A stretch of 60,909 nucleotides of DNA from DATILL01 sp035476575 (GCA_035476575.1 DATILL010000110.1:1-60909), one strand, 5' to 3'; positions 24,293 to 36,340 are shown, counted from the first letter of the stretch. Translations and numbers: made by a program. Notes: generated by a model from the letters alone, not told the origin.

Positions 24293-24691
24293 TCACCAGA
24301 TGTAGGCGAGGACTTCCCCGCCCACTCCGCGCTTGGCGGCCTGCCGGTCGGTCAGCAGGCCGGACGACGTGGAGATGATCGCGACGCCGAGCCCGCCCAG
24401 CACCTTCGGCAGGCCGGTGGACCTGGCGTACACCCGCAGGCCCGGCTTGGAGACCCGACGCACGCCGGCGATGCTGCGCTCCCGGTTCGGGCCGTACTTC
24501 AGCTCGACGGTGAGCTGCTTGCCGACCGCGGCGTCGGTGACGCTCCAGCCGGCGATGTAGCCCTCCTGCTGGAGGATCTCGGCGATGTGCGACTTGAGCT
24601 TGGAGTGCGGCATCACGACGGTGTCGTGGTACGCCGTGTTGGCGTTGCGCAGACGGGTCAGCATGTCTGCGATCGGGTCGGTCATGGTCAT
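24293..24691 (-). CDS. rpsH: 30S ribosomal protein S8
   Basis: 132 residues. TMTDPIADMLTRLRNANTAY start and C-terminal STSSGLLTDRQAAKRGVGGE. Central 16S rRNA-binding assembly protein; in E. coli it represses the spc operon. The 89-base gap to rpsZ shows no clear structure. Confidence 0.98.
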   Translation of the reverse strand: MTMTDPIADMLTRLRNANTAYHDTVVMPHSKLKSHIAEILQQEGYIAGWSVTDAAVGKQLTVELKYGPNRERSIAGVRRVSKPGLRVYARSTGLPKVLGGLGVAIISTSSGLLTDRQAAKRGVGGEVLAYIW

Positions 24692-24780
24692 GTATGTGGG
24701 CGCCTTTCTCGCCGCGGTTCCCGGCCATATGCGGGCCTACGGCGAAGGAGGGATCGGCTCGGTGGGACTGTCAGGTCGGG

Positions 24781-24966
24781 CTACCAGCTCGACTTTGTCA
24801 CGCCGGGCAGCTCGCCCCGGTGTGCCATCTCGCGCAGGCAGATCCGGCACAGCCCGAACTTGCGGTACACCGAATGCGGCCGGCCACAGCGCTGGCAGCG
24901 CGTGTAGGCACGGACGGCGAACTTCGGCTTGCGCTTCGCCTTGTTGACAAGAGCGGTCTTGGCCAT
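24781..24966 (-). CDS. rpsZ: 30S ribosomal protein S14, zinc (type Z)
   Basis: 61 residues, the short zinc-binding form: RCQRCGRP and LCRICLREMA provide the two Cys-x2-Cys pairs. It replaces the long S14 of E. coli. Sits between rplE and rpsH as expected. Confidence 0.97.
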   Translation of the reverse strand: MAKTALVNKAKRKPKFAVRAYTRCQRCGRPHSVYRKFGLCRICLREMAHRGELPGVTKSSW

Positions 24967-24982
24967 ATGTCAGATCTCCTTG

Positions 24983-25555
24983 CTATGCCGGCTCTTTGAA
25001 GGGGAAACCGAGAAGCCTGAGCAGCGCCCGGCCCTCCTCGTCGGTCTTGGCGGAGGTGACAACCGTGATGTCCATGCCCCGCTGCCGGTCGACCCGGTCC
25101 ATGTCGATCTCATGGAACATCGACTGCTCGTTGAGCCCGAACGTGTAGTTGCCGTTGCCGTCGAACTGGCGGTCTGACAGGCCGCGGAAGTCGCGGATAC
25201 GCGGCAGCGCAATGGTGAGCAGCCGGTCCAGGAACTCCCACATCCGGTCGCCGCGCAGGGTGACCTTCGCGCCGATCGGCATGCCCTCACGCAGCTTGAA
25301 CTGCGCGATCGACTTGGTGGCCCGGCGAACCTGCGGCTTCTGGCCGGTGATGGTGGCCAGGTCGCGCAGCGCGCCGTCGATCAGCTTCGCGTCCCGGGCA
25401 GCGTCGCCCACGCCCATGTTGACCACGACCTTGACCAGGCCGGGGATCTGCATGACGTTGGGGTAGGAGAACTGCTCCCGCAGGGCGGGCGCGATCTCCG
25501 TGCGGTAGCGCACCTTCTGCCGCGGGACCATCTTCTCGCTGTCAGTCACGGTCAT
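24983..25555 (-). CDS. rplE: 50S ribosomal protein L5
   Basis: 190 residues. REQFSYPNVMQIPGLVKVVV, NMGVGDAARDAKLIDGAL and GMDITVVTSAKTDEEGRALL are conserved. Binds 5S rRNA and contacts S13 and the P-site tRNA. The start is two bases after rplX. Confidence 0.98.
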   Translation of the reverse strand: MTVTDSEKMVPRQKVRYRTEIAPALREQFSYPNVMQIPGLVKVVVNMGVGDAARDAKLIDGALRDLATITGQKPQVRRATKSIAQFKLREGMPIGAKVTLRGDRMWEFLDRLLTIALPRIRDFRGLSDRQFDGNGNYTFGLNEQSMFHEIDMDRVDRQRGMDITVVTSAKTDEEGRALLRLLGFPFKEPA

Positions 25556-25557
25556 GC

Positions 25558-25872
25558 TCAGATGTCCTTACCGGAACGGCGGGAGATGCGAACCTTCCGG
25601 CCGTCCTCGTCCTTGCGGTAGCCGACCCGGGTCGGCTTTCCATCGCTGTCGATCAGCATCACGTTGCTCACGTGGATGGCCGCCTCCTGGGTCACGATGC
25701 CGCCAGACTGCGCGCCGCGGGCCGTGGTGCTGACCCGGGTGTGCTTCTTCACCCGGCTGACCCCCTCGACGATGACCCGGTTCCGCTTCGGCAACGCGGC
25801 GATGACCTTGCCCTTGGCGCCCTTGTCCTTGCCCGCGATCACCAGGACGGTGTCACCCTTTTTCACCTTCAT
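25558..25872 (-). CDS. rplX: 50S ribosomal protein L24
   Basis: 104 residues: KVKKGDTVLVIAGKDKGAKG is the KOW motif, followed by RVIVEGVSRVKKHT and AAIHVSNVMLID. 50S assembly initiator protein. Two bases from both neighbours. Confidence 0.98.
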   Translation of the reverse strand: MKVKKGDTVLVIAGKDKGAKGKVIAALPKRNRVIVEGVSRVKKHTRVSTTARGAQSGGIVTQEAAIHVSNVMLIDSDGKPTRVGYRKDEDGRKVRISRRSGKDI

Positions 25873-25874
25873 CG

Positions 25875-26243
25875 CTACAAAACCTCCGGCGCGAGCGAGA
25901 TGATCTTCATGAACTTCTTCTCCCGCAGCTCGCGGCCGACCGGCCCGAAGATGCGGGTGCCGCGCGGCTCGTTGTCGTTCTTGATGAGCACGGCGGCGTT
26001 CTCGTCGAACCGGATGTAGGAGCCGTCCGCGCGACGGCGCTCCTTGGTCGTGCGGACCACCACGGCCTTCACGACGTCACCCTTCTTGACCCCGGCACCC
26101 GGCAGGGCGTCCTTGACCGTCGCCACGATGATGTCGCCGATGCCGGCATAGCGCCGACCCGAGCCACCGAGCACCCGGATGCACAAGATCTCCTTGGCAC
26201 CGGTGTTGTCGGCGACACGCAGTCGCGACTCCTGCTGGATCAC
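25875..26243 (-). CDS. rplN: 50S ribosomal protein L14
   Basis: 122 residues. MIQQESRLRVADNTGAKEI start, then VLGGSGRRYAGIGDIIVATV and NEPRGTRIFGPVGRELREK. Forms a bridge to 16S rRNA. First gene of the spc block, 74 bases after rpsQ. Confidence 0.98.
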   Translation of the reverse strand: MIQQESRLRVADNTGAKEILCIRVLGGSGRRYAGIGDIIVATVKDALPGAGVKKGDVVKAVVVRTTKERRRADGSYIRFDENAAVLIKNDNEPRGTRIFGPVGRELREKKFMKIISLAPEVL

Positions 26244-26261
26244 GTCAACCCCAACCTTCGG

Positions 26262-26278
26262 CTGCGCCGGCGGCGCAG
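26262..26278 (-). promoter_or_regulatory. Small hairpin at the S10/spc boundary
   Basis: CTGCGCC-GGC-GGCGCAG between rpsQ and rplN. The stem is 7 bp. It marks the usual S10/spc junction and could act as an attenuator or processing site; it is short and may be incidental. Confidence 0.35.
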
Positions 26279-26317
26279 ATGGCTACCTAGCTTGGCCAGC
26301 TTCTTGCGTGGCCTTCC

Positions 26318-26635
26318 TTACTTGGCTCTCTCCAGGATCTCAACGACCCGCCAGCGTTTGGTCGCCGACAGCGGCCGGGTCTCCATCAGCAGGACGCGGT
26401 CGCCGACGCCACAGGAGTTCTGCTCGTCGTGCGCCTTGAGCTTGTTGGTCCGCCGTAGCACCTTGCCGTACAGCGGGTGCTTGACCCGGTCCTCGACGGC
26501 GACCACGACGGTCTTGTCCATCTTGTCGCTGACCACCAGGCCTTCACGGGTCTTGCGCCGGTTGCGGACCGGCGCGGCGCCGGTCCCGCCCGAGCCGCCC
26601 CGCGGGGCGCCCGTACCCGAGTTGATCTCGCTCAT
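26318..26635 (-). CDS. rpsQ: 30S ribosomal protein S17
   Basis: 105 residues. An N-terminal Gly/Ala-rich extension of about 25 residues precedes RKTREGLVVSDKMDKTVVVA, then RRTNKLKAHDEQN and VLLMETRPLSATKRWRVVEI. Its start overlaps the rpmC stop by four bases (26632-26635). Confidence 0.98.
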   Translation of the reverse strand: MSEINSGTGAPRGGSGGTGAAPVRNRRKTREGLVVSDKMDKTVVVAVEDRVKHPLYGKVLRRTNKLKAHDEQNSCGVGDRVLLMETRPLSATKRWRVVEILERAK

Positions 26636-26868
26636 GCCACACCTTCAGCGTCCGGGGCGACCGACAGACCAAGCTCGCGCTCACGCATGATCGTGTAGAT
26701 CTTGGCGATGTCGCGACGGACGGTCCGCAGCCGACGGTTGTTGTCCAACTGGCCGGTCGCCATCTGGAAGCGGAGGTTGAACAGCTCCTCCTTGGCCTCG
26801 CGCAGCCGCGACCGCAGCTCCTCCTCGGGCAGCTCACGCAGCTCGGCGGGAGGTGTTCCCGCTGGCAT
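26632..26868 (-). CDS. rpmC: 50S ribosomal protein L29
   Basis: 78 residues. ELRELPEEELRSRLREAKEE and LFNLRFQMATGQLDNNRRLR, the two-helix L29 fold near the exit tunnel. Overlaps rplP by one base (TGATG) and rpsQ by four. Confidence 0.98.
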   Translation of the reverse strand: MPAGTPPAELRELPEEELRSRLREAKEELFNLRFQMATGQLDNNRRLRTVRRDIAKIYTIMRERELGLSVAPDAEGVA

Positions 26869-27287
26869 CAGACCTCACCCACTTCGCGCTTGACGAAACG
26901 GCACTTCATCGGGAGCTTGTGCATTGCCAGCCGCAGCGCCTCGCGGGCCACCGGCTCCGACACGCCGGACAGCTCGAACATCACCCGGCCCGGCTTGACG
27001 TTGGCAATCCACCACTCCGGCGAGCCCTTGCCCGACCCCATCCGGGTCTCGGCTGGCTTCTTGGTCAGCGGACGGTCCGGGAAGATGTTGATCCAGACCT
27101 TGCCGCCACGCTTGATGTAGCGGGTCATGGCGATACGGGCCGACTCGATCTGCCGGTTGGTCACGTAGTGCGGCTCCAGCGCCTGGATGCCGTACTCGCC
27201 GAAGTTGACCTTGGTACCCCCCTTGGCCTGACCGGTCCGCCGGGGATGGTGCTGCTTGCGGTACTTGACCTTGCGTGGGACCAGCAT
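26868..27287 (-). CDS. rplP: 50S ribosomal protein L16
   Basis: 139 residues from ATG 27287; the open frame upstream lies antisense inside rpsC and is not used. MLVPRKVKYRKQHHPRRTG start, then IMTRYI-type IAMTRYIKRGGKVWINIFPD and KGSPEWWIANVKPGRVMFEL. Contacts A-site tRNA; essential late assembly protein. Confidence 0.98.
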   Translation of the reverse strand: MLVPRKVKYRKQHHPRRTGQAKGGTKVNFGEYGIQALEPHYVTNRQIESARIAMTRYIKRGGKVWINIFPDRPLTKKPAETRMGSGKGSPEWWIANVKPGRVMFELSGVSEPVAREALRLAMHKLPMKCRFVKREVGEV

Positions 27288-27291
27288 CGCC

Positions 27292-28161
27292 TCAGCCCTC
27301 CTGGTTCTCGGCCGGCGGCCCGGCCTCGGCTGGAGCCTGAGCCGGCGCCTGCGGGGACGGCCGCTGGTCGGCCTGCAGCGCGGCCCGGCCAGCCTCGGTA
27401 CCCATCGCGGTGGTGCCCGACGCCCCGGAACGACGCGGCCGGCCGCCACCACCGGCACCCGAGCCGGCACCGGCCCGCTCGCGGCGCGGCGCCCGGGTCT
27501 GCGACTCCGCGGTCTCGCGCTCGACCTTGGCACCGGGCTGGACGTCGCCCTTGTAGATCCACACCTTCACGCCGATCCGGCCGAAGGTGGTGCGCGCCTC
27601 GTACATCCCGTAGTCGATGTTCGCGCGCAGCGTGTGCAGCGGCACCCGGCCCTCACGGTAGAACTCCGACCGGGACATCTCCGCGCCGCCGAGCCGGCCC
27701 GCGCACTGCACCCGGATGCCCTTGACGCCGGAGCTCTTCATCGCCGACTGCATGGCCTTGCGCATCGCCCGCCGGAAGCTGACCCGGCTGGAGAGCTGCT
27801 CGGCCACACCCTGCGCCACGAGCTGCGCGTCCGCCTCGGGGTTCTTTACCTCGAGGATGTTCAGTTGTACCTGCTTACCGGTGAGCTTCTCCAGCTCGGC
27901 CCGGATCCGGTCCGCCTCGGCACCCCGCCGGCCGATCACGATGCCCGGCCGGGCGGTGTGGATGTCGACCCGGACCCGGTCCCGGGTACGCTCGATCTCC
28001 ACCCGGGAGATACCGGCACGCTCCATCCCGCGGGTCATCATCCGCCGGATGGCCACGTCTTCCTTGACATAGTCGGAGTAGAGCTTGTCCGCGAACCACC
28101 GAGACTTCCAGTCGGTGGTGATACCGAGCCGGAACCCGTGCGGGTTGACCTTCTGACCCAC
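27292..28161 (-). CDS. rpsC: 30S ribosomal protein S3, C-terminally extended
   Basis: 289 residues against about 230 in E. coli. MGQKVNPHGFRLGITTDWKS start, the KH domain (HTARPGIVIGRRGAEADRIR) and YGMYEARTTFGRIGVKVWIY are conserved up to about residue 215. The rest is a low-complexity tail rich in Ala, Arg, Gly, Pro and Gln, frequent in high-GC actinobacteria. Overlaps the rplV stop by one base. Confidence 0.97.
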   Translation of the reverse strand: MGQKVNPHGFRLGITTDWKSRWFADKLYSDYVKEDVAIRRMMTRGMERAGISRVEIERTRDRVRVDIHTARPGIVIGRRGAEADRIRAELEKLTGKQVQLNILEVKNPEADAQLVAQGVAEQLSSRVSFRRAMRKAMQSAMKSSGVKGIRVQCAGRLGGAEMSRSEFYREGRVPLHTLRANIDYGMYEARTTFGRIGVKVWIYKGDVQPGAKVERETAESQTRAPRRERAGAGSGAGGGGRPRRSGASGTTAMGTEAGRAALQADQRPSPQAPAQAPAEAGPPAENQEG

Positions 28162-28595
28162 TAGCGGGTCCTCCCCTTCGCGTTCGACTGCTTCCGCCTG
28201 GCCGCCGGCCGAGTCGTCGAAACGCTCTCCACCTCGACCGTGATATGACTGGTGCGCTTGTTGATCCGGTACGCCCGGCCCTGCGCCCGCGGCCGGAACC
28301 GCTTCAACGTCGGACCCTCGTCGACGTACGCCCGAGCGACGACAAGGGTCTCGGGGTCCAGCCGGAGGTTGTGCTCGGCGTTCGCCACCGCGCTGGCCAG
28401 CACCTTCCAGACCGGCTCGCTGGCCGCCTGCGGCGCGAACCGCAGGATGGTGAGCGCCTCGTCCGCGGGCAGACCGCGGATGAGGTCGACCACCCGACGC
28501 GCCTTCATCGGCGTCACGCGGACGTACGTCGCCCGCGCCCTGGCGCGCGGATTCTCCACCTGCGCGTCCCCGGCCGACTGGGCCTTGGATGCCAT
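28161..28595 (-). CDS. rplV: 50S ribosomal protein L22
   Basis: 144 residues. RATYVRVTPMKARRVVDLIR, SAVANAEHNLRLD and RFRPRAQGRAYRINKRTSHI are conserved; the last includes the beta-hairpin reaching the exit tunnel. Short N- and C-terminal extensions compared with E. coli. Ends one base into rpsC. Confidence 0.98.
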   Translation of the reverse strand: MASKAQSAGDAQVENPRARARATYVRVTPMKARRVVDLIRGLPADEALTILRFAPQAASEPVWKVLASAVANAEHNLRLDPETLVVARAYVDEGPTLKRFRPRAQGRAYRINKRTSHITVEVESVSTTRPAARRKQSNAKGRTR

Positions 28596-28653
28596 CTGCT
28601 GTCCCCTTGCTCGAGTGTGTTGCTACCCGCCGGCCAGGCCGGCAATGGTGGTG

Positions 28654-28935
28654 CTACTTCCGGCGCGACTTGCGGTCGTCCTTCACATGCCCCCTGAAGG
28701 TCCGGGTCGGCGCGAACTCGCCCAGCTTGTGCCCGACCATGGCCTCGGTGACGAACACCGGCACGTGCTTGCGGCCGTCGTGCACCGCGATCGTGTGCCC
28801 GAGCATGTCCGGAATGATCGTGGAACGCCGGGACCAGGTCTTGATCACGGTCTTCTTGTTCGTCTCGTTCTGCGCGTCCACCTTCTTCAGCAGGTGGTCA
28901 TCGACGAACGGGCCCTTCTTCAGACTGCGTGGCAT
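28654..28935 (-). CDS. rpsS: 30S ribosomal protein S19
   Basis: 93 residues from ATG 28935 (MPRSLKKGPFVDDHLLKKV). SRRSTIIPDMLGHTIAVHDG and MVGHKLGEFAPTRTFRGH are diagnostic. Sits in the 30S head with S13. The in-frame codon four residues upstream is not in the family start. Confidence 0.98.
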   Translation of the reverse strand: MPRSLKKGPFVDDHLLKKVDAQNETNKKTVIKTWSRRSTIIPDMLGHTIAVHDGRKHVPVFVTEAMVGHKLGEFAPTRTFRGHVKDDRKSRRK

Positions 28936-28953
28936 GCCGTGAAACACCTACCC

Positions 28954-29787
28954 CTAGCGCTTCTTGTTGGTCTTGCGACGACGGACGATGAGCGCGTCGC
29001 TGGCCTTGCGACGCCGGGTGCGGCCCTCGGGCTTGCCGGCCGGGTTGACCGGGTGCCGGCCACCGGAGGTCTTGCCCTCGCCGCCACCGTGCGGGTGGTC
29101 GACCGGGTTCATCGCCACCCCGCGGACGGTCGGGCGCCTGCCCTTCCACCGCATCCGGCCAGCCTTGCCCCAGTTGATGTTGGACTGCTCGGCGTTACCG
29201 ACCTCGCCCACGGTGGCCCGGCAGCGCACGTCGACGTTGCGGATCTCGCCGGACGGCATCCGGAGCTGCGCGTACGGCCCGTCCTTGGCGACAAGCTGGA
29301 CGGACGCGCCGGCCGAGCGGGCGATCTTCGCGCCGCCACCGGGTCGCAGCTCGATGGCGTGCACCACGGTGCCGACCGGGATGTTGCGCAGCGGCAGGTT
29401 GTTACCCGGCTTGATGTCGGCGCCCGGGCCGCTCTCCACCCGATCGCCCTGGCGCAGCCGGGCCGGCGCGATGATGTACCGCTTCTCGCCGTCGGCGTAG
29501 TGCAACAGCGCGATGCGGGCCGTGCGGTTCGGGTCGTACTCGATGTGCGCGACCTTCGCCGGCACGCCGTCCTTGTCGTTGCGCCGGAAGTCGATCAGGC
29601 GGTACGCGCGCTTGTGGCCGCCACCCTGGTGCCGGGTGGTGATCCGGCCGGAGCTGTTCCGGCCGCCGCGCGAGTGCAGCGGGCGGACCAGCGACTTCTC
29701 CGGCTCCGTCCGGGTGATCTCGGCGAAGTCGGCCACGCTGGAGCCTCGCCGGCCCGGCGTGGTCGGCTTGTACTTACGGATGCCCAT
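28954..29787 (-). CDS. rplB: 50S ribosomal protein L2
   Basis: 277 residues. MGIRKYKPTTPGRRGSSVAD start, ITTRHQGGGHKRAYRLIDFR, and GVAMNPVDHPHGGGEGKTSG, the strictly conserved loop near the peptidyl-transferase centre. Normal length. Followed upstream by a 105-base gap carrying a tandem duplication. Confidence 0.98.
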   Translation of the reverse strand: MGIRKYKPTTPGRRGSSVADFAEITRTEPEKSLVRPLHSRGGRNSSGRITTRHQGGGHKRAYRLIDFRRNDKDGVPAKVAHIEYDPNRTARIALLHYADGEKRYIIAPARLRQGDRVESGPGADIKPGNNLPLRNIPVGTVVHAIELRPGGGAKIARSAGASVQLVAKDGPYAQLRMPSGEIRNVDVRCRATVGEVGNAEQSNINWGKAGRMRWKGRRPTVRGVAMNPVDHPHGGGEGKTSGGRHPVNPAGKPEGRTRRRKASDALIVRRRKTNKKR

Positions 29788-29801
29788 GTGTGTCCCCTGC
29801 C

Positions 29802-29892
29802 TCAGCCGACCGGGCCGCCACCACGCCCACCGGGTTGGAGGTCCCGGTCAGCCGACCGGGCCGCCACCATGCCCACTGTTCGAAGATCCCGG
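29802..29892 (-). repeat. Tandem duplication of the rplW 3' end
   Basis: Two imperfect copies (29802-29847, 46 bp; 29848-29892, 45 bp) lie between rplW and rplB. On the minus strand each ends with GGCGGCCCGGTCGGC followed by TGA, which would read GGPVG-stop, exactly the last residues of L23. So the 3' end of rplW has been copied twice downstream of the real stop. Confidence 0.75.
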
Positions 29893-30189
29893 TCATCCGA
29901 CCGGCCCTCCGAATACATCGATCCGGTCGCCTGGCTTCAGCGTGACGATGGCGCGCTTGGTGTCCTTGCGCTTGCCGTAGCCGAACCGGGTGCGCTTGCG
30001 CTTGCCCTGCCGGTTGATCGTGTTGACATCGCGCACGGTCACGTTGAAAACCTGCTGGACCGCGATCTTGATCTGCGTCTTGTTCGCGTCCGGGCGCACG
30101 ATGAACGTGTACTTGTTCTCGTCCAGCAGGCCGTAGCTCTTCTCCGAGATGACCGGTGCGAGCAGGATGTCGCGCGGGTCGGCCGTCAC
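29893..30189 (-). CDS. rplW: 50S ribosomal protein L23
   Basis: 98 residues. DPRDILLAPVISEKSYGLLD start, then YTFIVRPDANKTQIKIAVQQ and RTRFGYGKRKDTKRAIVTLK, ending FGGPVG. Exit-tunnel protein and docking site for trigger factor and SRP. Overlaps the rplD stop by four bases. Confidence 0.98.
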   Translation of the reverse strand: MTADPRDILLAPVISEKSYGLLDENKYTFIVRPDANKTQIKIAVQQVFNVTVRDVNTINRQGKRKRTRFGYGKRKDTKRAIVTLKPGDRIDVFGGPVG

Positions 30190-30953
30190 TTGGCTGCCTC
30201 CTCGTCGTCCGCGACCTCATCGTCCGCGACCTGGCCGTCGGGGACCTGGTCGTCGGCTGCCGTGCCATCCACCGGCCGGGCCGCCTTGCCCCTGCCCGAC
30301 CAGGCCACGAACGTCTCGTACGCGGCTCGGGTGAACACCACGTCGTCGTTGACCAGCACGTCGTAGGTGTTGAGCTGGTCCGGCGCGATCAGGTGCACGG
30401 CCGGCAGGTTGCGCAGCGACAGCCAGGTGACCACGTCGGTCCGGTCGGCCACCACCAGCACCCGGCGGGACTCGACCAGTGTGGCAAGCGCCCGCCGGGC
30501 CGCCTTGGTGGACGGCGTGTCGCCCTCGACGAAGTGGCTGATCAGGTGCACCCGGCCACCGCGGGCCCGGTCGGACAGCGCCCCCCGCAGCGCTGCTGCC
30601 TTCATCTTCTTCGGGGTGCGCTGCGCGTAGTCGCGCGGGGTCGGGCCATGCACCACGCCGCCGCCGGTGTACTGCGGCGCCCGGATCGAACCTTGCCGGG
30701 CCCGGCCGGTGCCCTTCTGCCGGTACGGCTTGGCGCCACCGCCGCGGACCTCGCCGCGGGTCTTGGTGTCGTGCGTACCCTGGCGGGCGGCGGCCTGCTG
30801 GGCAACCACGACCTGGTGCATCAGCGCGATGTTGGCCTGCGCGGCAAAGATCTCGGGGGGCAGGTCGACCGAGCCGGCGGTCGTACCGTCCGGGGTGCGC
30901 ACGGTCACGGTGACCGCCGGTCCCACGTCGTTCGGCTGGGTCTTCGGGGCCAT
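30186..30953 (-). CDS. rplD: 50S ribosomal protein L4, acidic C-terminal tail
   Basis: 255 residues from ATG 30953, coupled to the rplC stop by TGATG. RGGGAKPYRQKGTGRARQGS and the FVEGDTPSTKAARRAL region are conserved; the basic loop reaches the exit tunnel. After about residue 225 comes an Asp-rich repeated tail (DDQVPDGQVADDEVADDEE). The frame is open for another 180 codons upstream but that part is antisense-like and overlaps rplC. Confidence 0.97.
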   Translation of the reverse strand: MAPKTQPNDVGPAVTVTVRTPDGTTAGSVDLPPEIFAAQANIALMHQVVVAQQAAARQGTHDTKTRGEVRGGGAKPYRQKGTGRARQGSIRAPQYTGGGVVHGPTPRDYAQRTPKKMKAAALRGALSDRARGGRVHLISHFVEGDTPSTKAARRALATLVESRRVLVVADRTDVVTWLSLRNLPAVHLIAPDQLNTYDVLVNDDVVFTRAAYETFVAWSGRGKAARPVDGTAADDQVPDGQVADDEVADDEEAAK

Positions 30954-31603
30954 CAGGCGGCACCGCCCTTCACCGCGGTACGGACCAGCAGCACACCACC
31001 GGTCGGGCCCGGCACAGCGCCCTTGAGCAGCAGCAGCCCATGCTCGACGTCCACCGCGTGCACCGTGATGTTCAGCGTGGTGGTCCGCACGTTGCCCATC
31101 CGGCCCGCCATCCGCAGGCCCTTGAACACCCGGCCCGGGGTGGCGCAGCCGCCGATCGAGCCGGGCGAGCGGTGCTTGCGCTGGGTTCCATGCGAGGCAC
31201 CGAGGCCCTTGAACCCGTGCCGCTTGATCACGCCCGCCGTGCCCTTGCCCTTGCTCCGGCCGACGACGTCGACCTTCTGGCCGGGCGCGAAGACGTCCGG
31301 GCCGAGCTCCTGGCCGACCTCGTACTCGCCGGCCGCCTCGGTGCGCAGCTCGACCAGGTGCCGGCGCGGGGTGACCCCGGCCTTTGCAAAGTGGCCCGCG
31401 AGCGGCTTGTTGACCTTGCGCGGGTCGATCGCACCGAAGGCGAGCTGGACGGCGGAGTAGCCGTCCCTGGCCGCGGTGCGCACCTGGGTGACGACGCATT
31501 GACCGGTCCTGACGACGGTGACCGGGACGATCCGGTTCGCCTCGTCGAAGACCTGGGTCATGCCGAGCTTCTCGCCCAGTACGCCCTTCATCTGCTTAGC
31601 CAT
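30953..31603 (-). CDS. rplC: 50S ribosomal protein L3
   Basis: 216 residues. MKGVLGEKLGMTQVFDEANR, KGKGTAGVIKRHGFKGLGAS and GSIGGCATPGRVFKGLRMAG are diagnostic. Early 50S assembly protein reaching the peptidyl-transferase centre. Thirteen bases after rpsJ. Confidence 0.98.
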   Translation of the reverse strand: MAKQMKGVLGEKLGMTQVFDEANRIVPVTVVRTGQCVVTQVRTAARDGYSAVQLAFGAIDPRKVNKPLAGHFAKAGVTPRRHLVELRTEAAGEYEVGQELGPDVFAPGQKVDVVGRSKGKGTAGVIKRHGFKGLGASHGTQRKHRSPGSIGGCATPGRVFKGLRMAGRMGNVRTTTLNITVHAVDVEHGLLLLKGAVPGPTGGVLLVRTAVKGGAA

Positions 31604-31616
31604 CTCTTCCGAGCCC

Positions 31617-31922
31617 CTACTGGATGTTCACGTCGACGCTGGCCGGAAGGTCGATGCGCATCAGCGCGTCAACCGTCTTCGGCGTCGGGTCAAGGATGTC
31701 GATCAGGCGCTTGTGCGTGCGCATCTCGAAGTGCTCGCGGCTGTCCTTGTACTTGTGCGGCGAGCGGATGACGCAGTACACGTTCTTCTCGGTCGGCAGC
31801 GGCACCGGGCCCACCACCCGCGCACCAGTGCGCGTCACGGTGTCGACGATCTTGCGCGCCGAGGCGTCGATGGCCTCATGGTCGTAGGCCTTGAGCCGGA
31901 TGCGGATCTTCTGTCCCGCCAT
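31617..31922 (-). CDS. rpsJ: 30S ribosomal protein S10
   Basis: 101 residues. QKIRIRLKAYDHEAIDASAR, TGARVVGPVPLPTEKNVYCV and HKYKDSREHFEMRTHKRLID are conserved. First gene of the S10 block and also part of transcription antitermination with NusB. The 111 bases upstream contain the tuf hairpin and short GCTGGGTG repeats but no obvious promoter. Confidence 0.98.
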   Translation of the reverse strand: MAGQKIRIRLKAYDHEAIDASARKIVDTVTRTGARVVGPVPLPTEKNVYCVIRSPHKYKDSREHFEMRTHKRLIDILDPTPKTVDALMRIDLPASVDVNIQ

Positions 31923-31942
31923 GGTCTCGTTGCTCCTGTGCC

Positions 31943-31981
31943 GCTGGGTGGGGCGTGCGCTGGGTGGGCGTGTGCTGGGTG
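31943..31981. repeat. Three GCTGGGTG direct repeats upstream of rpsJ
   Basis: GCTGGGTG at 31943, 31959 and 31974, spaced 16 and 15 bp and separated by G/C-rich GGGCGTG-like sequence. They fill most of the leader between the tuf hairpin and rpsJ. Confidence 0.6.
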
Positions 31982-31992
31982 CGGCGCCGCAT

Positions 31993-32024
31993 GGACGGCG
32001 GCCGAGCTCACCCGGCCGCCGTCC
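31993..32024 (-). terminator. Terminator hairpin after tuf
   Basis: GGACGGCGGCCG at 31993-32004 and its exact reverse complement at 32013-32024, loop of 8 bases, only 9 bases after the tuf stop. No T-run follows. Confidence 0.75.
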
Positions 32025-32033
32025 GTCGCCGTA

Positions 32034-33227
<1,194 letters not shown>

Positions 33228-33353
33228 TGGGGTTCCTCCTGTGGACTAACCGTGTTTAGTACGTCGGGTCTATGTCTGGGCTCGTCGGGCAGCTCAGGCG
33301 CCCGTCGCCGTCGCGATGCCCGATGGCTCGCCGCCTGGCGGCGCCTACGATGC

Positions 33354-35450
<2,097 letters not shown>

Positions 35451-35495
35451 TGTACTTTCTCTCTGCTCGTTGTGGTGCACCACGGGACTGGTCAG

Positions 35496-35965
35496 TCACC
35501 AGCGGTAGTGCGCGAAGGCCCGGTTGGACTCGGCCATCTTGTGCGTGTCCTCACGCCGCTTGACGCTGGCGCCGAGGCCGTTGCTCGCGTCCAGCAGCTC
35601 GTTCATCAGCCGCTGGGTCATGGTCTTCTCGCGGCGGGCCCGGCTGTACTGCACCAGCCAGCGCAGGGCCAGCGTCGTGCTGCGGGAGGCCCGGACCTCG
35701 ACCGGCACCTGGTACGTCGCGCCACCGACCCGGCGGCTGCGCACCTCCAGGGTGGGCTTGACGTTGTCCAGGGCGCGCTTGAGCGTGATGACCGGGTCGG
35801 TTCCGGTCTTCTCCCGGCAGCCCTCCAGGGCGCCGTAGACGATCCGCTCGGCCAGCGACCGCTTGCCGGACAGCAGCACCTTGTTGACCAGCTGGGTGAC
35901 CAGTGGGGCGCCGTACACCGGATCGGAGATGATCGGTCGCTTTGGCGCCGGCCCCTTGCGCGGCA

Positions 35966-35966
<1 letters not shown>
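35496..35966 (-). CDS. rpsG: 30S ribosomal protein S7
   Basis: 156 residues. MPRKGPAPKRPIISDPVYGA start, LVTQLVNKVLLSGKRSLAER and ENKAFAHYRW-like SNRAFAHYRW end. Nucleates 30S head assembly. Start overlaps the rpsL stop by one base (TGATG at 35964-35968). Confidence 0.98.

Positions 35967-36340
<374 letters not shown>

Noticed and set aside
30954..31499. N-terminal extension of the L4 frame across rplC
   Set aside because: L4 begins at MAPKTQ with TGATG coupling to rplC; the extension is antisense-like low-complexity sequence in an alternative frame of rplC.
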